Of a stretch of DNA of 64,000 bases, positions 52,710-61,835 are shown piece by piece. Position 1 is the stretch's first letter. Each line of letters opens with the position of its first letter. The position numbers were made by a program, and so were the translations under genes. The DNA is from Thermalbibacter longus. GTDB lineage: Bacteria > Chloroflexota > Chloroflexia > Thermomicrobiales > Thermomicrobiaceae. A model generated the notes under the pieces. That model searched no databases. It was not told the origin of the DNA and saw nothing but the letters and a program-made list of their open reading frames with translations. The stretch is taken from assembly GCF_023806485.1 (NCBI RefSeq), contig NZ_JAMSLR010000003.1:252965-316964 (forward strand), written 5' to 3'.

Positions 52710-52738
52710 TTGACAGGCTCTGTGCCTCCCACTAGAAT
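52710..52738 (+). promoter_or_regulatory. Near-consensus sigma-A promoter for the second ABC operon
   Basis: TTGACA at 52,710-52,715, exactly 17 bases, TAGAAT at 52,733-52,738, lying 86 bases before the binding-protein ATG. This is the best promoter match in the window. Confidence 0.75.
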
Positions 52739-52824
52739 GCGCTCGAACTCTCCAACAAGCAGCGCGCGGCTGGGATGCCGAGCAGCGTGCTGGTTCAGCG
52801 GGTTTTATCGGTGAGGAGGGGGCC

Positions 52825-54543
52825 ATGCCGGTGAATCCCAATGACCTCTACGACGAGAACTTCGCGCGCTGGCAGTACTTCTACCGAAAGGGGTTAATCA
52901 GCCGCCGCACCTTGATCCAGGCGGCGCTGGTCTGGGCGGGGGCTGCTTCTCTCGGCTCGGTCCTGGCGGCCTGCCGCCAGGAACCGGCGGCGACACAGGC
53001 CCCGACGCAACCCGTTGGCGCCGCGTCACCGACTGCGGCCACGGGTGCGGCGCCGGCTCCGACCGCAGCGCCGTCACCGGCTACTCAGGAAGGTGGCCTG
53101 ATCCGGCTCGCGTTCGACTCGGATCTGCCGACCATGGATCCGCACATGCACCTCTTGCGGACGGGGATCATCACCTTCTACCACACGCACGACAACCTCG
53201 GCGTGCGTGACTTGCAGTCGCTGCGCATCGTCCCCTGGCTGGCCGAGAGCTGGGAGATCATCGAGCCGACCAAGTGGGAGCTCAAGCTACGCCAGGACGT
53301 GAAGTTCCACAACGGGGAGCCCTTCACGGCCGAGACGGTCAAGTGGAACTGGGAGCGGGTCATCAACCCCGAGCAGAAGAGCCCGCAGATCGGGAATCAT
53401 GCGGCGATCGCGGGAGTCGAGGTGATCGACGAGTACACGGTGCATGTGATCACCAAAGCGCCGTACCCGATCTTCACCGAGCGGCTGCAGAACTTCCAGA
53501 TGATCCCGCACAAGCTCGCCCAGGAGAAGGGCGACGCGTACCTGGCGGAGAACGCGATCGGCAGCGGGCCGTACCGCTTCGTCGAGTGGAAGCGGGGTCA
53601 GGAGATCGTCCTGACGCGGAACGACGACTACTGGAACCCCGACGTCAAGCCGGCGTTCAAGGACTTCATCATCCGCATCATCCCAGGGGTACCGACCCAG
53701 CTCGCCGAGCTGCTCGCGGGTAACGTCGAGATCATCCGCGTGGTGCCCTTCGACCAAATGAAGACGGTCGATGCGTCGGGCGTGGCCACGACGAAGACGC
53801 AGCGCATCCTGCGCACGAGCTTCATCGGTCTGGACTGCAAGGGCCGGACGGGCCCCAACCCCTACCAGGACGTGCGGGTGCGACACGCGGCCAACCACGC
53901 GGTGGACATCGAGGGCTACATCAAGACGCTCCAGCCCGGCGGCGACCGCGCGCCGGCGGCGCTCAACCCGATGCACTTCGGCTTCGATCCCGCGATCGAG
54001 CCGCACGCGTACGATCCGGATAAGGCCCGCGCCCTGCTCAAAGAGGCCGGGTTCGAGTCCGGCTTCGAGGCACGCTGGCTACGCGGCCCCTCGTCGATGC
54101 CCAATCAGGATCAGGTGGACCAGGCGATCCAGCGCGACCTGGAGGCGGTGGGCATTCGCGCCAAGTTCGAGACGGTGAGCGACACGAACGTCCACGTCTC
54201 GATGGTGACGGAGGGCAAAGCCGGCCCGATGTGGAACTGGAACTGGGGCTCGTACTCGGTCTTCGACGCCGACGGGCTCTACTGGGACATGTTCCATCCC
54301 AGCACCATCTACAACTACTGGGAGAACCAGGAGTTCGCCAAGCTGATCGAGGAAGCTCGCGGCACGCTGGACCAGGACCTGCGCAAGGAGCTGTACTCCA
54401 AGGCCCAGCGCATCGTCCGGGACGAGGCGCCGGTGATCTTCCAGTGGGGCTTCCACGCGGTCTGGGGAGTGAGCAACAAGGTCGACTGGACGCCGGCGGT
54501 CGACGAGATCGACCGCATCTTCCTGGCGAAGCCGAAGGCATGA
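52825..54543 (+). CDS. Oligopeptide-type ABC substrate-binding lipoprotein (SBP family 5)
   Basis: 572 residues. The long N-terminus has a twin-arginine-like SRRTLIQAALVWAG and lipobox SVLAAC50, then an Ala/Pro/Thr linker. Mature SBP_bac_5 features: WEIIEPTKWELKLRQDVKFHNGEPFTAETVKWNW, IGSGPYRFVEWKRG, DVRVRHAANHAVDIEGYI and PDKARALLKEAGFESGFEARW. ATG with GAGGAGGGGG upstream. Folded export by Tat and surface anchoring are inferred. The permeases follow; no ATPase gene is present. Solute unknown. Confidence 0.93.
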   Translation: MPVNPNDLYDENFARWQYFYRKGLISRRTLIQAALVWAGAASLGSVLAACRQEPAATQAPTQPVGAASPTAATGAAPAPTAAPSPATQEGGLIRLAFDSDLPTMDPHMHLLRTGIITFYHTHDNLGVRDLQSLRIVPWLAESWEIIEPTKWELKLRQDVKFHNGEPFTAETVKWNWERVINPEQKSPQIGNHAAIAGVEVIDEYTVHVITKAPYPIFTERLQNFQMIPHKLAQEKGDAYLAENAIGSGPYRFVEWKRGQEIVLTRNDDYWNPDVKPAFKDFIIRIIPGVPTQLAELLAGNVEIIRVVPFDQMKTVDASGVATTKTQRILRTSFIGLDCKGRTGPNPYQDVRVRHAANHAVDIEGYIKTLQPGGDRAPAALNPMHFGFDPAIEPHAYDPDKARALLKEAGFESGFEARWLRGPSSMPNQDQVDQAIQRDLEAVGIRAKFETVSDTNVHVSMVTEGKAGPMWNWNWGSYSVFDADGLYWDMFHPSTIYNYWENQEFAKLIEEARGTLDQDLRKELYSKAQRIVRDEAPVIFQWGFHAVWGVSNKVDWTPAVDEIDRIFLAKPKA

Positions 54544-54679
54544 GGGTGGTTTGCTAGGACACCAGATCGGCGGCAAGCGGGGTAGCTTCGGGGTCGCCCG
54601 AACGAAGGGCAGAGCTTGCTGGCCTGGAGCGTCGCGCGGTGCCTGACCTAGCGCTGCCCCACACGGATCGAGGAGGACT

Positions 54680-55609
54680 ATGGCGCGCTACCTGGCGCAC
54701 CAGCTCACGCAGATGGTCATCGCGATCTTCGGGATCTCGGTCATCGTCTTCGTGATCACCCACGTCATCGGCGATCCCACCAGCGTCCTGCTGCCGCTGG
54801 ATACCCCACTGGAACAGCGCGAAGAGTTCCGGAGACAGATGGGCTTCGACCGGCCGATTCTCGTGCAGTACGCCGATTTCCTCGGTCAGGCTATCCGTGG
54901 TGACTTCGGCAACTCGTTCCGCGTCGAGAAGTCGGCACTCTCGCTCGTCCTCGAGCGTATCCCGGCGACGCTGTTGCTGACGGCGAGCGCGACGGTCCTG
55001 GCGATCCTGATCGCTATCCCGATGGGGATCCTGTCGGCCTACAAGCGGCACAGCATCATCGACAACATCGCGACAGTCTTCGTCGTGGCCGGCCAGGCGA
55101 TGCCGATCTACTGGCTGGGGCTGATGTTGATCATCCTGTTCGGCGTCCAGCTCAAATGGTTGCCGCCATCCGGATACGGCGAGTTCGGGATCGACCGGCT
55201 GAAACACTTGATCCTGCCGACGCTGGTGCTGGGCGTCTTTCTCGCGCCGGTCACCGAGCGGCTCGTGCGCTCGGGGATGCTCGATGCGCTGACGCAGGAC
55301 TATGTGCGTACTGCCCGGGCCAAAGGGTTGCGCGAGCGCGTGGTACTGACCCGGCACGCGCTCCGTAACGCGATCATCCCGGTGATCACCGTCCTCGGTC
55401 TCCAGTTCGGCCAACTGCTCGGTGGGGCGGTGATTACCGAGACTGTCTTCGCCTGGCCGGGCATCGGCCAGCTCACGGTCGACTCCATACGAAACGCGGA
55501 CTTCCCGGTGACGCAGGCGGCGGTGATCACGATCGCCGTCATGATCAGTGTCGTGAACACGGCCATCGACGTGATCGTCGGCATTATCGATCCGCGGATA
55601 CGGTTCTAG
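54680..55609 (+). CDS. ABC transporter permease, DppB/OppB type
   Basis: 309 residues, six membrane segments. ARYLAHQLTQMVIAIFGISVIVFVITHVIGDP is the N-terminal pattern, LTQDYVRTARAKGLRERVVLTRHALRNA the EAA loop, and GGAVITETVFAWPGIGQLTVDSI and GIIDPRIRF the C-terminal signatures. ATG with GAGGAGG upstream. Paralogous to the permease at 8,555 and partner of the binding protein at 52,825. Confidence 0.94.
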   Translation: MARYLAHQLTQMVIAIFGISVIVFVITHVIGDPTSVLLPLDTPLEQREEFRRQMGFDRPILVQYADFLGQAIRGDFGNSFRVEKSALSLVLERIPATLLLTASATVLAILIAIPMGILSAYKRHSIIDNIATVFVVAGQAMPIYWLGLMLIILFGVQLKWLPPSGYGEFGIDRLKHLILPTLVLGVFLAPVTERLVRSGMLDALTQDYVRTARAKGLRERVVLTRHALRNAIIPVITVLGLQFGQLLGGAVITETVFAWPGIGQLTVDSIRNADFPVTQAAVITIAVMISVVNTAIDVIVGIIDPRIRF

Positions 55610-55628
55610 CGCGAGTACCGGAGGAGCC

Positions 55629-56570
55629 ATGGCGACGGCGGAGCCCCGGGGACAAGCACTCACGCGGGCTACTCTGGCGGAGATGCCGGTTCGGTTGGCC
55701 CGGCGCCGGACGCTACGAGACTGGCTCCGGGCAGCCTGGAAGTTACGGCTCTCGGTGCTCGGGGGACTCGTCTTGCTCCTCCTCCTGCTCATTGCGATCG
55801 CCGCGCCGGTGCTCACCCCCTACACGCCGTCCGAGGGGCGGATCGTCGAGCGGTTGCAGCCACCAGTCTTCCTCGGCGGCTCCTGGGAGCACCCGCTCGG
55901 CACCGATGGCGTCGGGCGCGACTACGCCACACGCCTGATGTACGGCGCGCGCGTGGCGCTTGCTGTAGGTGTGCTCTCGACGCTGGTCGCCACCGCAATC
56001 GGCGTCTGCCTCGGCATCCTGGCCGGCTACTACAGCGGGAAGGTCGACTGGGTGATCTCCACGCTGGTCAACATCATGATGACGTTCCCGTTCATCCTGC
56101 TGGCACTGGCGGTCATTGCCGTGCTGGGGCCGAGCTTTCTCAACGTGGTGCTGGTGCTCGGGATCGGCTCCTGGCCGATCTACGCCCGGGTCGTGCGCGT
56201 GGAGGTGAGCCGGATCAAGGCGCTCGAGTTCGTCGCTGCCGCTCGGGTCATCGGGTTGACTGACCTGCGCATCATCGGGCGGCATATCGTCCCGAACCTG
56301 GTGAACGCGATCATCGTCATCGGTACCGTGCAGATCGCGCGGCTGATCATCACCGAGGCGTTCCTGAGCTACCTGGGCCTGGGCGTGCAGCCGCCGACGC
56401 CGTCCTGGGGCTACATGCTCTTCGAATCGCAGGCGTTCATGTTCAATCCCGCTGAGTGGTGGCTGCCGATGCTGCCGGGACTGGCCATCTTCATCACCAC
56501 GCTGGCGATCAATCTCGTCGGTGACGGCTTGCGCGACGTGCTCGATCCTTACCAGCGATCCTCGCTCTGA
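55629..56570 (+). CDS. ABC transporter permease, DppC/OppC type
   Basis: 313 residues. It has an N-terminal extension of about 35 residues, then a membrane segment (VLGGLVLLLLLLIAIAAPVLTPY), EHPLGTDGVGRDYATRLMYGARVALAVG in the periplasm, the EAA loop (AARVIGLTDLRIIGRHIVPNLVNA) and AFLSYLGLGVQPPTPSWGYML. ATG with GGAGGAG upstream. It completes the transporter's membrane channel; the operon ends here without ATPase genes. Confidence 0.94.
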   Translation: MATAEPRGQALTRATLAEMPVRLARRRTLRDWLRAAWKLRLSVLGGLVLLLLLLIAIAAPVLTPYTPSEGRIVERLQPPVFLGGSWEHPLGTDGVGRDYATRLMYGARVALAVGVLSTLVATAIGVCLGILAGYYSGKVDWVISTLVNIMMTFPFILLALAVIAVLGPSFLNVVLVLGIGSWPIYARVVRVEVSRIKALEFVAAARVIGLTDLRIIGRHIVPNLVNAIIVIGTVQIARLIITEAFLSYLGLGVQPPTPSWGYMLFESQAFMFNPAEWWLPMLPGLAIFITTLAINLVGDGLRDVLDPYQRSSL

Positions 56571-56664
56571 AGCCGTGCCAGGCGCGAACGGCTCTGCTGC
56601 TCGGATCGACCGACACGCCTGAGTCACCAGCGGGATGCCTGGCTGGGGCGGGAGGCGACTATGG

Positions 56665-57441
56665 CTACGGCTTGCCGCCGCCCTTGCCGTTGCCCTTTCC
56701 GCCACCGCCGTCACTGCCGCCCTGCTGCTGGAAGAAGGCGACCAGCCCGTCGCGTACCGCCTGCGCGATCTGCGTTTCCCGGCCCTGGGTGCTGTCGGCG
56801 AGATAGCTGGCCTCCTGGGTATTCGACATGAAGACGGCCTCGACGATGATCGCCGGCATGTTCGACTTCAAGAGCACGCCGGACGCGAACTGCGCCACGC
56901 GGCCGGAGTCGATGGGCGAGTCCTCCCCATCAGGGAATGTGGCCAGGCCACTCACCAGCTTCGTCAGCACCGCCTGGGCGAGGGCAAGATCCTTACTGCG
57001 TTTGCCCCACATCGTCATCGTGTAGTCCACGTCCGCATTCGAGACGCTGTTGAGGTGGATCGAGACCAGCGCGTCGCCGCCCTCCGCGTTGGCGAAGGTG
57101 TAGCGGTCGGCGTTCGAGAGGGTCTCGTCGGCCGTTCGCGTCAGGCAGACCCTCGCCCCGTCGGCCACCAGGAGATCCTTGAGGATCGTAGATATCTCGA
57201 GGTTCAGCGTCTTCTCCACAAGATCAGGATCGGTGGCGGTGTTGACAGCCCCTGGATCGCTCCCTCCGTGCCCTGGGTCGACGATGATGGTTCGGCCGCT
57301 GAGGAGCCCACTCGTAGACGAGTCTGAGAAACATGTCCCAGACTGCGTCGCCGCGTGCACCCCGGGCGATACCGGCATCGCGATGAGGAGCAGCACAGCC
57401 GTCACGAGTGCCCACCGCGGGCCAATCGCGCCTGCCTTCAT
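56665..57441 (-). CDS. N-acetylmuramoyl-L-alanine amidase (Amidase_3), secreted
   Basis: 258 residues. Signal peptide at about 1-30 (WALVTAVLLLIAMPVSPGVHA). Zinc site: TIIVDPGHGGSDPGAV (first His), EKTLNLEISTILKDLL (Glu), LVSIHLNSVSN (second His); the catalytic Glu is in IIVEAVFMSNTQEASYL. It cleaves the amide bond between MurNAc and the stem peptide during growth or separation. A short Gly/Lys-rich tail (GGGGKGNGKGGGK) ends the protein. Convergent with the upstream permease. Confidence 0.93.
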   Translation of the reverse strand: MKAGAIGPRWALVTAVLLLIAMPVSPGVHAATQSGTCFSDSSTSGLLSGRTIIVDPGHGGSDPGAVNTATDPDLVEKTLNLEISTILKDLLVADGARVCLTRTADETLSNADRYTFANAEGGDALVSIHLNSVSNADVDYTMTMWGKRSKDLALAQAVLTKLVSGLATFPDGEDSPIDSGRVAQFASGVLLKSNMPAIIVEAVFMSNTQEASYLADSTQGRETQIAQAVRDGLVAFFQQQGGSDGGGGKGNGKGGGKP

Positions 57442-57710
57442 CTTTACCCCTCTCTGGCCGCTCCTAACCGCCTGATAGCGTCACCGGCGCGCACTGAATA
57501 ACGACTGGAATCCCGTGGCTCCATTACGCTGTCGATCTGGCGGCACTGTATCACAGGTAAAGTAACCTCACACCATCGCAGGCGTCGAAGCTTGTGGTGG
57601 CGACGTCCCAGCGCGAGCCTTGCAGGCGCTGCCCGACCGCAGGCAGCGGCTGGTATGATGGCCGCGCATGCGTGGCTGGCGATCCTGTGCAGTGGAGGAG
57701 GAGACGCCGG

Positions 57711-58952
57711 ATGGAGGACGCTCGCGCCGTGCCGCTACCGCTGGAAGGCTACCGCGTGCTCGAGTTCGGCCAGGCGGTCTCCAGCCCGCTCTGCGCCATG
57801 CTCTTGGGCGACCTCGGGGCGGACGTGATCAAGGTCGAGCCGCCGGGTGGTGACCCGGCCCGCGGCTATGGCCCGCCCTTCGTCGCTGGGGAGAGCCCCT
57901 ACTTCCTCTCGGTCAACCGCAACAAGCGGAGCACGGTGATCGACCTCAAGACGCCGGAGGGCGCCAGGATCGCGCTCCGGCTGGCTGAGCGCGCCGACAT
58001 CATCGTGACCAACTTCCGACCAGGCGTGATGGAGCGGCTCGGGCTGGGCGAGGCGTCGCTGCGCCAGGCGAACCCGGGACTCATCTTCTGCCAGGTGACC
58101 GGCTACGGCCCGACAGGGCCATTTGCCGGCCTGCCGGCCTACGACCAGGTAGCGCAGGGGATGTCGGGGCTGATGAGCGTCACTGGCACCCGGGAGAGCG
58201 GCCCGCTGCGCGTCGGCGTCGCCATCGGCGATATCCTGGCAGCGCTGTTCGCCACCTACGGCGTCCTGGCCGCGGTGGTCGAGCGGCAGCGCACTGGCCT
58301 CGGCCAGCGCGTCGACACCTCTCTCCTGGGGGCGATTATCGGCATCTTGACCTACCAGACCGGTCGCTATCTGGCTGGTGGCGGCGACCCGCAGCCGGAG
58401 GGAAACGACCACCCCGTCGCTGCGCCCTACGGCGCCTTTAAGGCGCGGGACGGCATGCTCAACATCGCCATCGCCAGCGAGCAGATGTGGCGGCGACTGG
58501 CTGAAGTCGTCGGCCATCCGGAGTGGGTGGCCGATCCCCGCTTCGCCACCAACGCTGACCGGGTCGCGAACCGGCCGATCCTCCACTCGATGCTGAACGA
58601 GGCGCTGTCGACCGGGACAGTGGCCGAGTGGGTGGAGCGTCTCAGCGCCGCGGGAGTAGCTTGCGGGCCGATCTGGACGATCGGGCAGGCGCTGGAGAGC
58701 GAGCAGGTGAAGCACCTCGGCATCGTGCGGACTGTCCACCACGACCACGCCGGCGATATCCCCCTGATCGGCCCCGCGGTCGATCTCTCGCTCACGCCGC
58801 CGGTGATCCGCCGGCCGCCGCCGCTACTTGCGCAGCACACAGCGGAAGTGCTGCGGGAGCTGGGCTATCAGGACGACCAGATCGAGCAGCTCGCCGAGCA
58901 GGGAGCCGTGACCCTGGGGCCGGTTGCTCGGGAGATGCCCCTCGGGGGCTAA
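57711..58952 (+). CDS. CaiB/BaiF family (type III) CoA transferase
   Basis: 413 residues. ATG 57,711 is chosen because GGAGGAGGAG precedes it; the longer open frame upstream is not conserved. GYRVLEFGQAVSSPLCAMLLGDLGADVIKVEPPGGDPAR, SVNRNKRSTVIDLK, NFRPGVMERLGLG, GYGPTGPFAGLPAYDQVAQG (catalytic Asp) and NDHPVAAPYGAFKARDGML follow the family pattern. It moves CoA between carboxylic acids through an enzyme-Asp thioester. It sits 95 bases before glcD and may take part in glycolate or dicarboxylate metabolism; the acids are unknown. Confidence 0.92.
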   Translation: MEDARAVPLPLEGYRVLEFGQAVSSPLCAMLLGDLGADVIKVEPPGGDPARGYGPPFVAGESPYFLSVNRNKRSTVIDLKTPEGARIALRLAERADIIVTNFRPGVMERLGLGEASLRQANPGLIFCQVTGYGPTGPFAGLPAYDQVAQGMSGLMSVTGTRESGPLRVGVAIGDILAALFATYGVLAAVVERQRTGLGQRVDTSLLGAIIGILTYQTGRYLAGGGDPQPEGNDHPVAAPYGAFKARDGMLNIAIASEQMWRRLAEVVGHPEWVADPRFATNADRVANRPILHSMLNEALSTGTVAEWVERLSAAGVACGPIWTIGQALESEQVKHLGIVRTVHHDHAGDIPLIGPAVDLSLTPPVIRRPPPLLAQHTAEVLRELGYQDDQIEQLAEQGAVTLGPVAREMPLGG

Positions 58953-58983
58953 CCGATCGGACCTTCAGGCATGTAGGTGCCGA

Positions 58984-59012
58984 TTGCCGTCGTCTGGCGG
59001 CTGGCGCATACT
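58984..59012 (+). promoter_or_regulatory. Candidate promoter for glcDEF
   Basis: TTGCCG at 58,984-58,989 and CATACT at 59,007-59,012 with 17-base spacing, 35 bases before the glcD ATG. Partial match to the -35/-10 consensus. Confidence 0.45.
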
Positions 59013-59047
59013 TTGGGTAAGCGCCACCGCTCTGACGGGAGTACGCT

Positions 59048-60508
59048 ATGGACCGCCAGGCTCTCCAAGAACGACTGCTCCGGATCGTTGGCCCGGACGG
59101 CATCATCGACGATCCGGACGAGCTGCTGGTGTACGAGTACGACGCCTCGGACGAGGTCTTCGCAGGGCACCATCGCCCGGATATCACCGTCCTGCCGCGC
59201 ACTGCCGACCAGGTGCAGGAGATCGTCAAGCTGGCGAACGAGTTCGGCGTGCCGGTCACTCCGCGCGGGGCCGGCACGGGGCTGGCCGGTGCCGCGCTGG
59301 CCGTTCGGGGCGGCATCCTAGTCGTGATGACCCGGATGAACCGCGTGCTCGAGATCAACGAGCGGGACGGGTATGCCATCGTCGAGCCGGGCGTGATCAA
59401 CCTCGAGCTGAGCCAGTTGACCCAGCCGCGCGGCTACTTCTTCGCTCCCGACCCGTCCTCGCAGCGCGCCTGCACCATCGGCGGCAACGTCGCCAACAAC
59501 TCCGGCGGGCCTCACTGTCTCAAGTACGGTGTCACCTCGAATCACATCCTCGGTCTGGAGGTGGTGCTTCCGAACGGCGAACGGATCTGGACTGGCGGCC
59601 CGGCCCCGGAGAGCCCAGGGATCGACCTTACTGGCGTCCTGGTCGGCTCCGAGGGCACGCTCGGGATCGTCACCAAGGTGATGGTGCGGCTAACCCGGCT
59701 GCCGGAGGCGGTCAACGTGCTCCTGGCCGCGTTCGCCGACCTCGAGTCGGCATCCCAGGCTACGTCGGCCATCATCGCGTCCGGGATTCTGCCGGCTGCG
59801 CTGGAGATGATGGACCATCTCACGATCAAGGCCGTCGAGGCGGCGTTCCATGCCGGATATCCGGAAGATGCCGGCGCGGTGCTGCTGATCGAGCTCGACG
59901 GTCTGGCCGAGATCGTGGCCGAGAGCGCCGACCGCGTCGTCGAGCTGTGCCGCGGGTGCGGCGCCACCGAGGTGCGGGTGGCCAGGACGCCGCGCGAGCG
60001 CGAGCTGCTCTGGCTCGGGCGCAAGTCGGCGTTCGGCGCCATGGGCCGGCTGGCCCCCAACTACTACCTGGTTGACACGACGGTGCCGCGCACCAAGCTC
60101 CCGCCAACGATGCGCACGGTCGAGGAGCTGAGCCGCGAGTACCGGTTGCGCATCGCCAACGTCTTCCATGCTGGCGACGGCAACCTGCACCCGCTGGTGC
60201 TCTTCGACCGCTTCGTGCCCGGGGAGATCGAGCGGGTGCTGCGCTGCACTACGGACATCTTGCAGTACTGCGTCGACGTGGGTGGCACGCTGTCCGGGGA
60301 GCACGGCATCGGGCTCGAGAAGCGCGACTACATGACGCTGATCTTCACCACCGAGGATCTGTGCGCGATGGCCGGGCTTAAGCGGAGCTTCGACCCGCGC
60401 GAGCTCTTCAACCCGGACAAGGTCTTCCCGTCCGGCTTCTCCTGTGGCGAGGTCAACGCCATCCGCCAGCAGGCGATGGCGAAACGGTTAGGGATCGAGT
60501 TTGTCTGA
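59048..60508 (+). CDS. glcD: Glycolate oxidase FAD-binding subunit GlcD
   Basis: 486 residues, FAD-linked oxidase (PF01565/PF02913). VLPRTADQVQEIVKLANEFGVPVTPRGAGTGLAGAAL binds FAD, followed by PDPSSQRACTIGGNVANNSGGPHCLKYGVT, LTGVLVGSEGTLGIVTKV and the C-terminal NVFHAGDGNLHPLVLFD and GTLSGEHGIGLEKRDYM. It oxidises glycolate or D-lactate to the keto acid, passing electrons to GlcE and GlcF. It overlaps glcE by eight bases. D-lactate dehydrogenase is the main alternative assignment. Confidence 0.94.
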   Translation: MDRQALQERLLRIVGPDGIIDDPDELLVYEYDASDEVFAGHHRPDITVLPRTADQVQEIVKLANEFGVPVTPRGAGTGLAGAALAVRGGILVVMTRMNRVLEINERDGYAIVEPGVINLELSQLTQPRGYFFAPDPSSQRACTIGGNVANNSGGPHCLKYGVTSNHILGLEVVLPNGERIWTGGPAPESPGIDLTGVLVGSEGTLGIVTKVMVRLTRLPEAVNVLLAAFADLESASQATSAIIASGILPAALEMMDHLTIKAVEAAFHAGYPEDAGAVLLIELDGLAEIVAESADRVVELCRGCGATEVRVARTPRERELLWLGRKSAFGAMGRLAPNYYLVDTTVPRTKLPPTMRTVEELSREYRLRIANVFHAGDGNLHPLVLFDRFVPGEIERVLRCTTDILQYCVDVGGTLSGEHGIGLEKRDYMTLIFTTEDLCAMAGLKRSFDPRELFNPDKVFPSGFSCGEVNAIRQQAMAKRLGIEFV

Positions 60509-61802
60509 TCGCGCAGTCTTGCAGCAGGCATTGGATCGGATCGCGACACTAGGCGCGCGGCAGGAGCCGGCCGCCTACGAGGTCGACGGCTTGACGCCGC
60601 AGCTCGTCGTAGCCCCGGACTCCCCCGCGGCGCTGCAGGAGATCCTGTCGCTGGCCAACGAGGCAGGGCTGGCCACGGTACCGTGGGGTGGCGGCACGCA
60701 GATGGGCCTGGGGAACCTGCCCCGAGCCTTCGACCTCGCGATCGACCTGCGGAAGCTCAACGCGATCGTCCAGTACGAGCCGGACGACCTGACGGTCGCG
60801 GTTCAGGCTGGCTGCACGCTCGGCGAGCTGGGCGCGAAGCTAGGCGCGCACGGCCAGATGTTGCCCGTCGACTTTCCCACCGCCGACCGGACGACAATCG
60901 GTGGCCTGGTGGCGACCGGCCTGAGCGGTCCGCGCCGCTACGGCTACGGCGCGCTGCGCGATCTCCTAATCGGGATCACGTTCGCCCTGCCGAGCGGGCA
61001 GCTCTCCCGCGGCGGGGGGATGGTCGTCAAGAACGTCTCCGGCTACGACATGATGCGCCTGCACTACGGGGCGCTGGGGTCGCTCGGCGTGATCGTGCAG
61101 CTCAACTTCAAGGTCATTCCCAAGCCCCGGGCGGAGCGCACCGTCGTCGCTGCCTATCGCCGGCTGTCCGATGCGGCTGAGGCGGCGCTGCAGGTGCGCT
61201 TCTCGCAGCTTGCCCCGACAGCGATCGTCCTGCTCGATGCCCTGTCGGCCCAAGGCGTGGGCTTGGAGATGCCGGGCTGGGTGGTGTCGCTGCGCTGCGA
61301 GGGGCCGGCCACCGCTGTCCAGCGCCAGGCGGACCGGATCAGCGAGGTCGTCCGGCCGGCGGCCGATCGGGTGGAGGTGCTGGAGGGGCACGAGAGCGAG
61401 CGGCTCTGGACTGAGGTCGGCGGGTCGATCGGGGCGGGCCGGCTGGGTCGCGCAATTCGTGTCCGCATCGGCCAGACGCCGTCAGAGTTGCCGCGGCTCG
61501 CCGAGGAGATCGATCGAGCGCGCACCGGCCTGGTCGTCGAGCTGTCCCGCTTGCTGGACATCGGCTCCGGGCTCTGCTACGCGACGCTGGCCGCCGAGCG
61601 CGACGAGGATTTGCAGCTCGCGTGGCAGCGGCTCTCCGGGCTGGGGCTTCACGCGACGCTCCTGACCGCCCCGCCGGGCGTCAAGGTCGACACCGACGTC
61701 TTCGGCCGGCAGCCGGCCGGGCTCGCGGTCATGCGGGCGTTAAAGGAGACGTTCGACCCCAACAGGATCCTGAACCCGGGCCGGTTCATCGGGCGGCTGT
61801 AG
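60501..61802 (+). CDS. glcE: Glycolate oxidase subunit GlcE (FAD-binding)
   Basis: 433 residues from a TTG that overlaps the glcD stop by eight bases, with AGGGA upstream. VPWGGGTQMGLGNLPRAFDLAIDLRKLNAIVQYEPDDLTVAVQAGCTLGEL is the FAD-binding half; TIGGLVATGLSGPRRYGYGALRDLLIGITFALPSG and GGGMVVKNVSGYDMMRLHYGALGSLGVI follow. The C-terminal lid lacks the GlcD catalytic motifs, as usual for GlcE. It forms the three-part oxidase with GlcD and GlcF. Confidence 0.93.
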   Translation: MSDRAVLQQALDRIATLGARQEPAAYEVDGLTPQLVVAPDSPAALQEILSLANEAGLATVPWGGGTQMGLGNLPRAFDLAIDLRKLNAIVQYEPDDLTVAVQAGCTLGELGAKLGAHGQMLPVDFPTADRTTIGGLVATGLSGPRRYGYGALRDLLIGITFALPSGQLSRGGGMVVKNVSGYDMMRLHYGALGSLGVIVQLNFKVIPKPRAERTVVAAYRRLSDAAEAALQVRFSQLAPTAIVLLDALSAQGVGLEMPGWVVSLRCEGPATAVQRQADRISEVVRPAADRVEVLEGHESERLWTEVGGSIGAGRLGRAIRVRIGQTPSELPRLAEEIDRARTGLVVELSRLLDIGSGLCYATLAAERDEDLQLAWQRLSGLGLHATLLTAPPGVKVDTDVFGRQPAGLAVMRALKETFDPNRILNPGRFIGRL

Positions 61803-61835
61803 GCAGCATTCGAGCTGGATCGAGGAGCGAGCACG

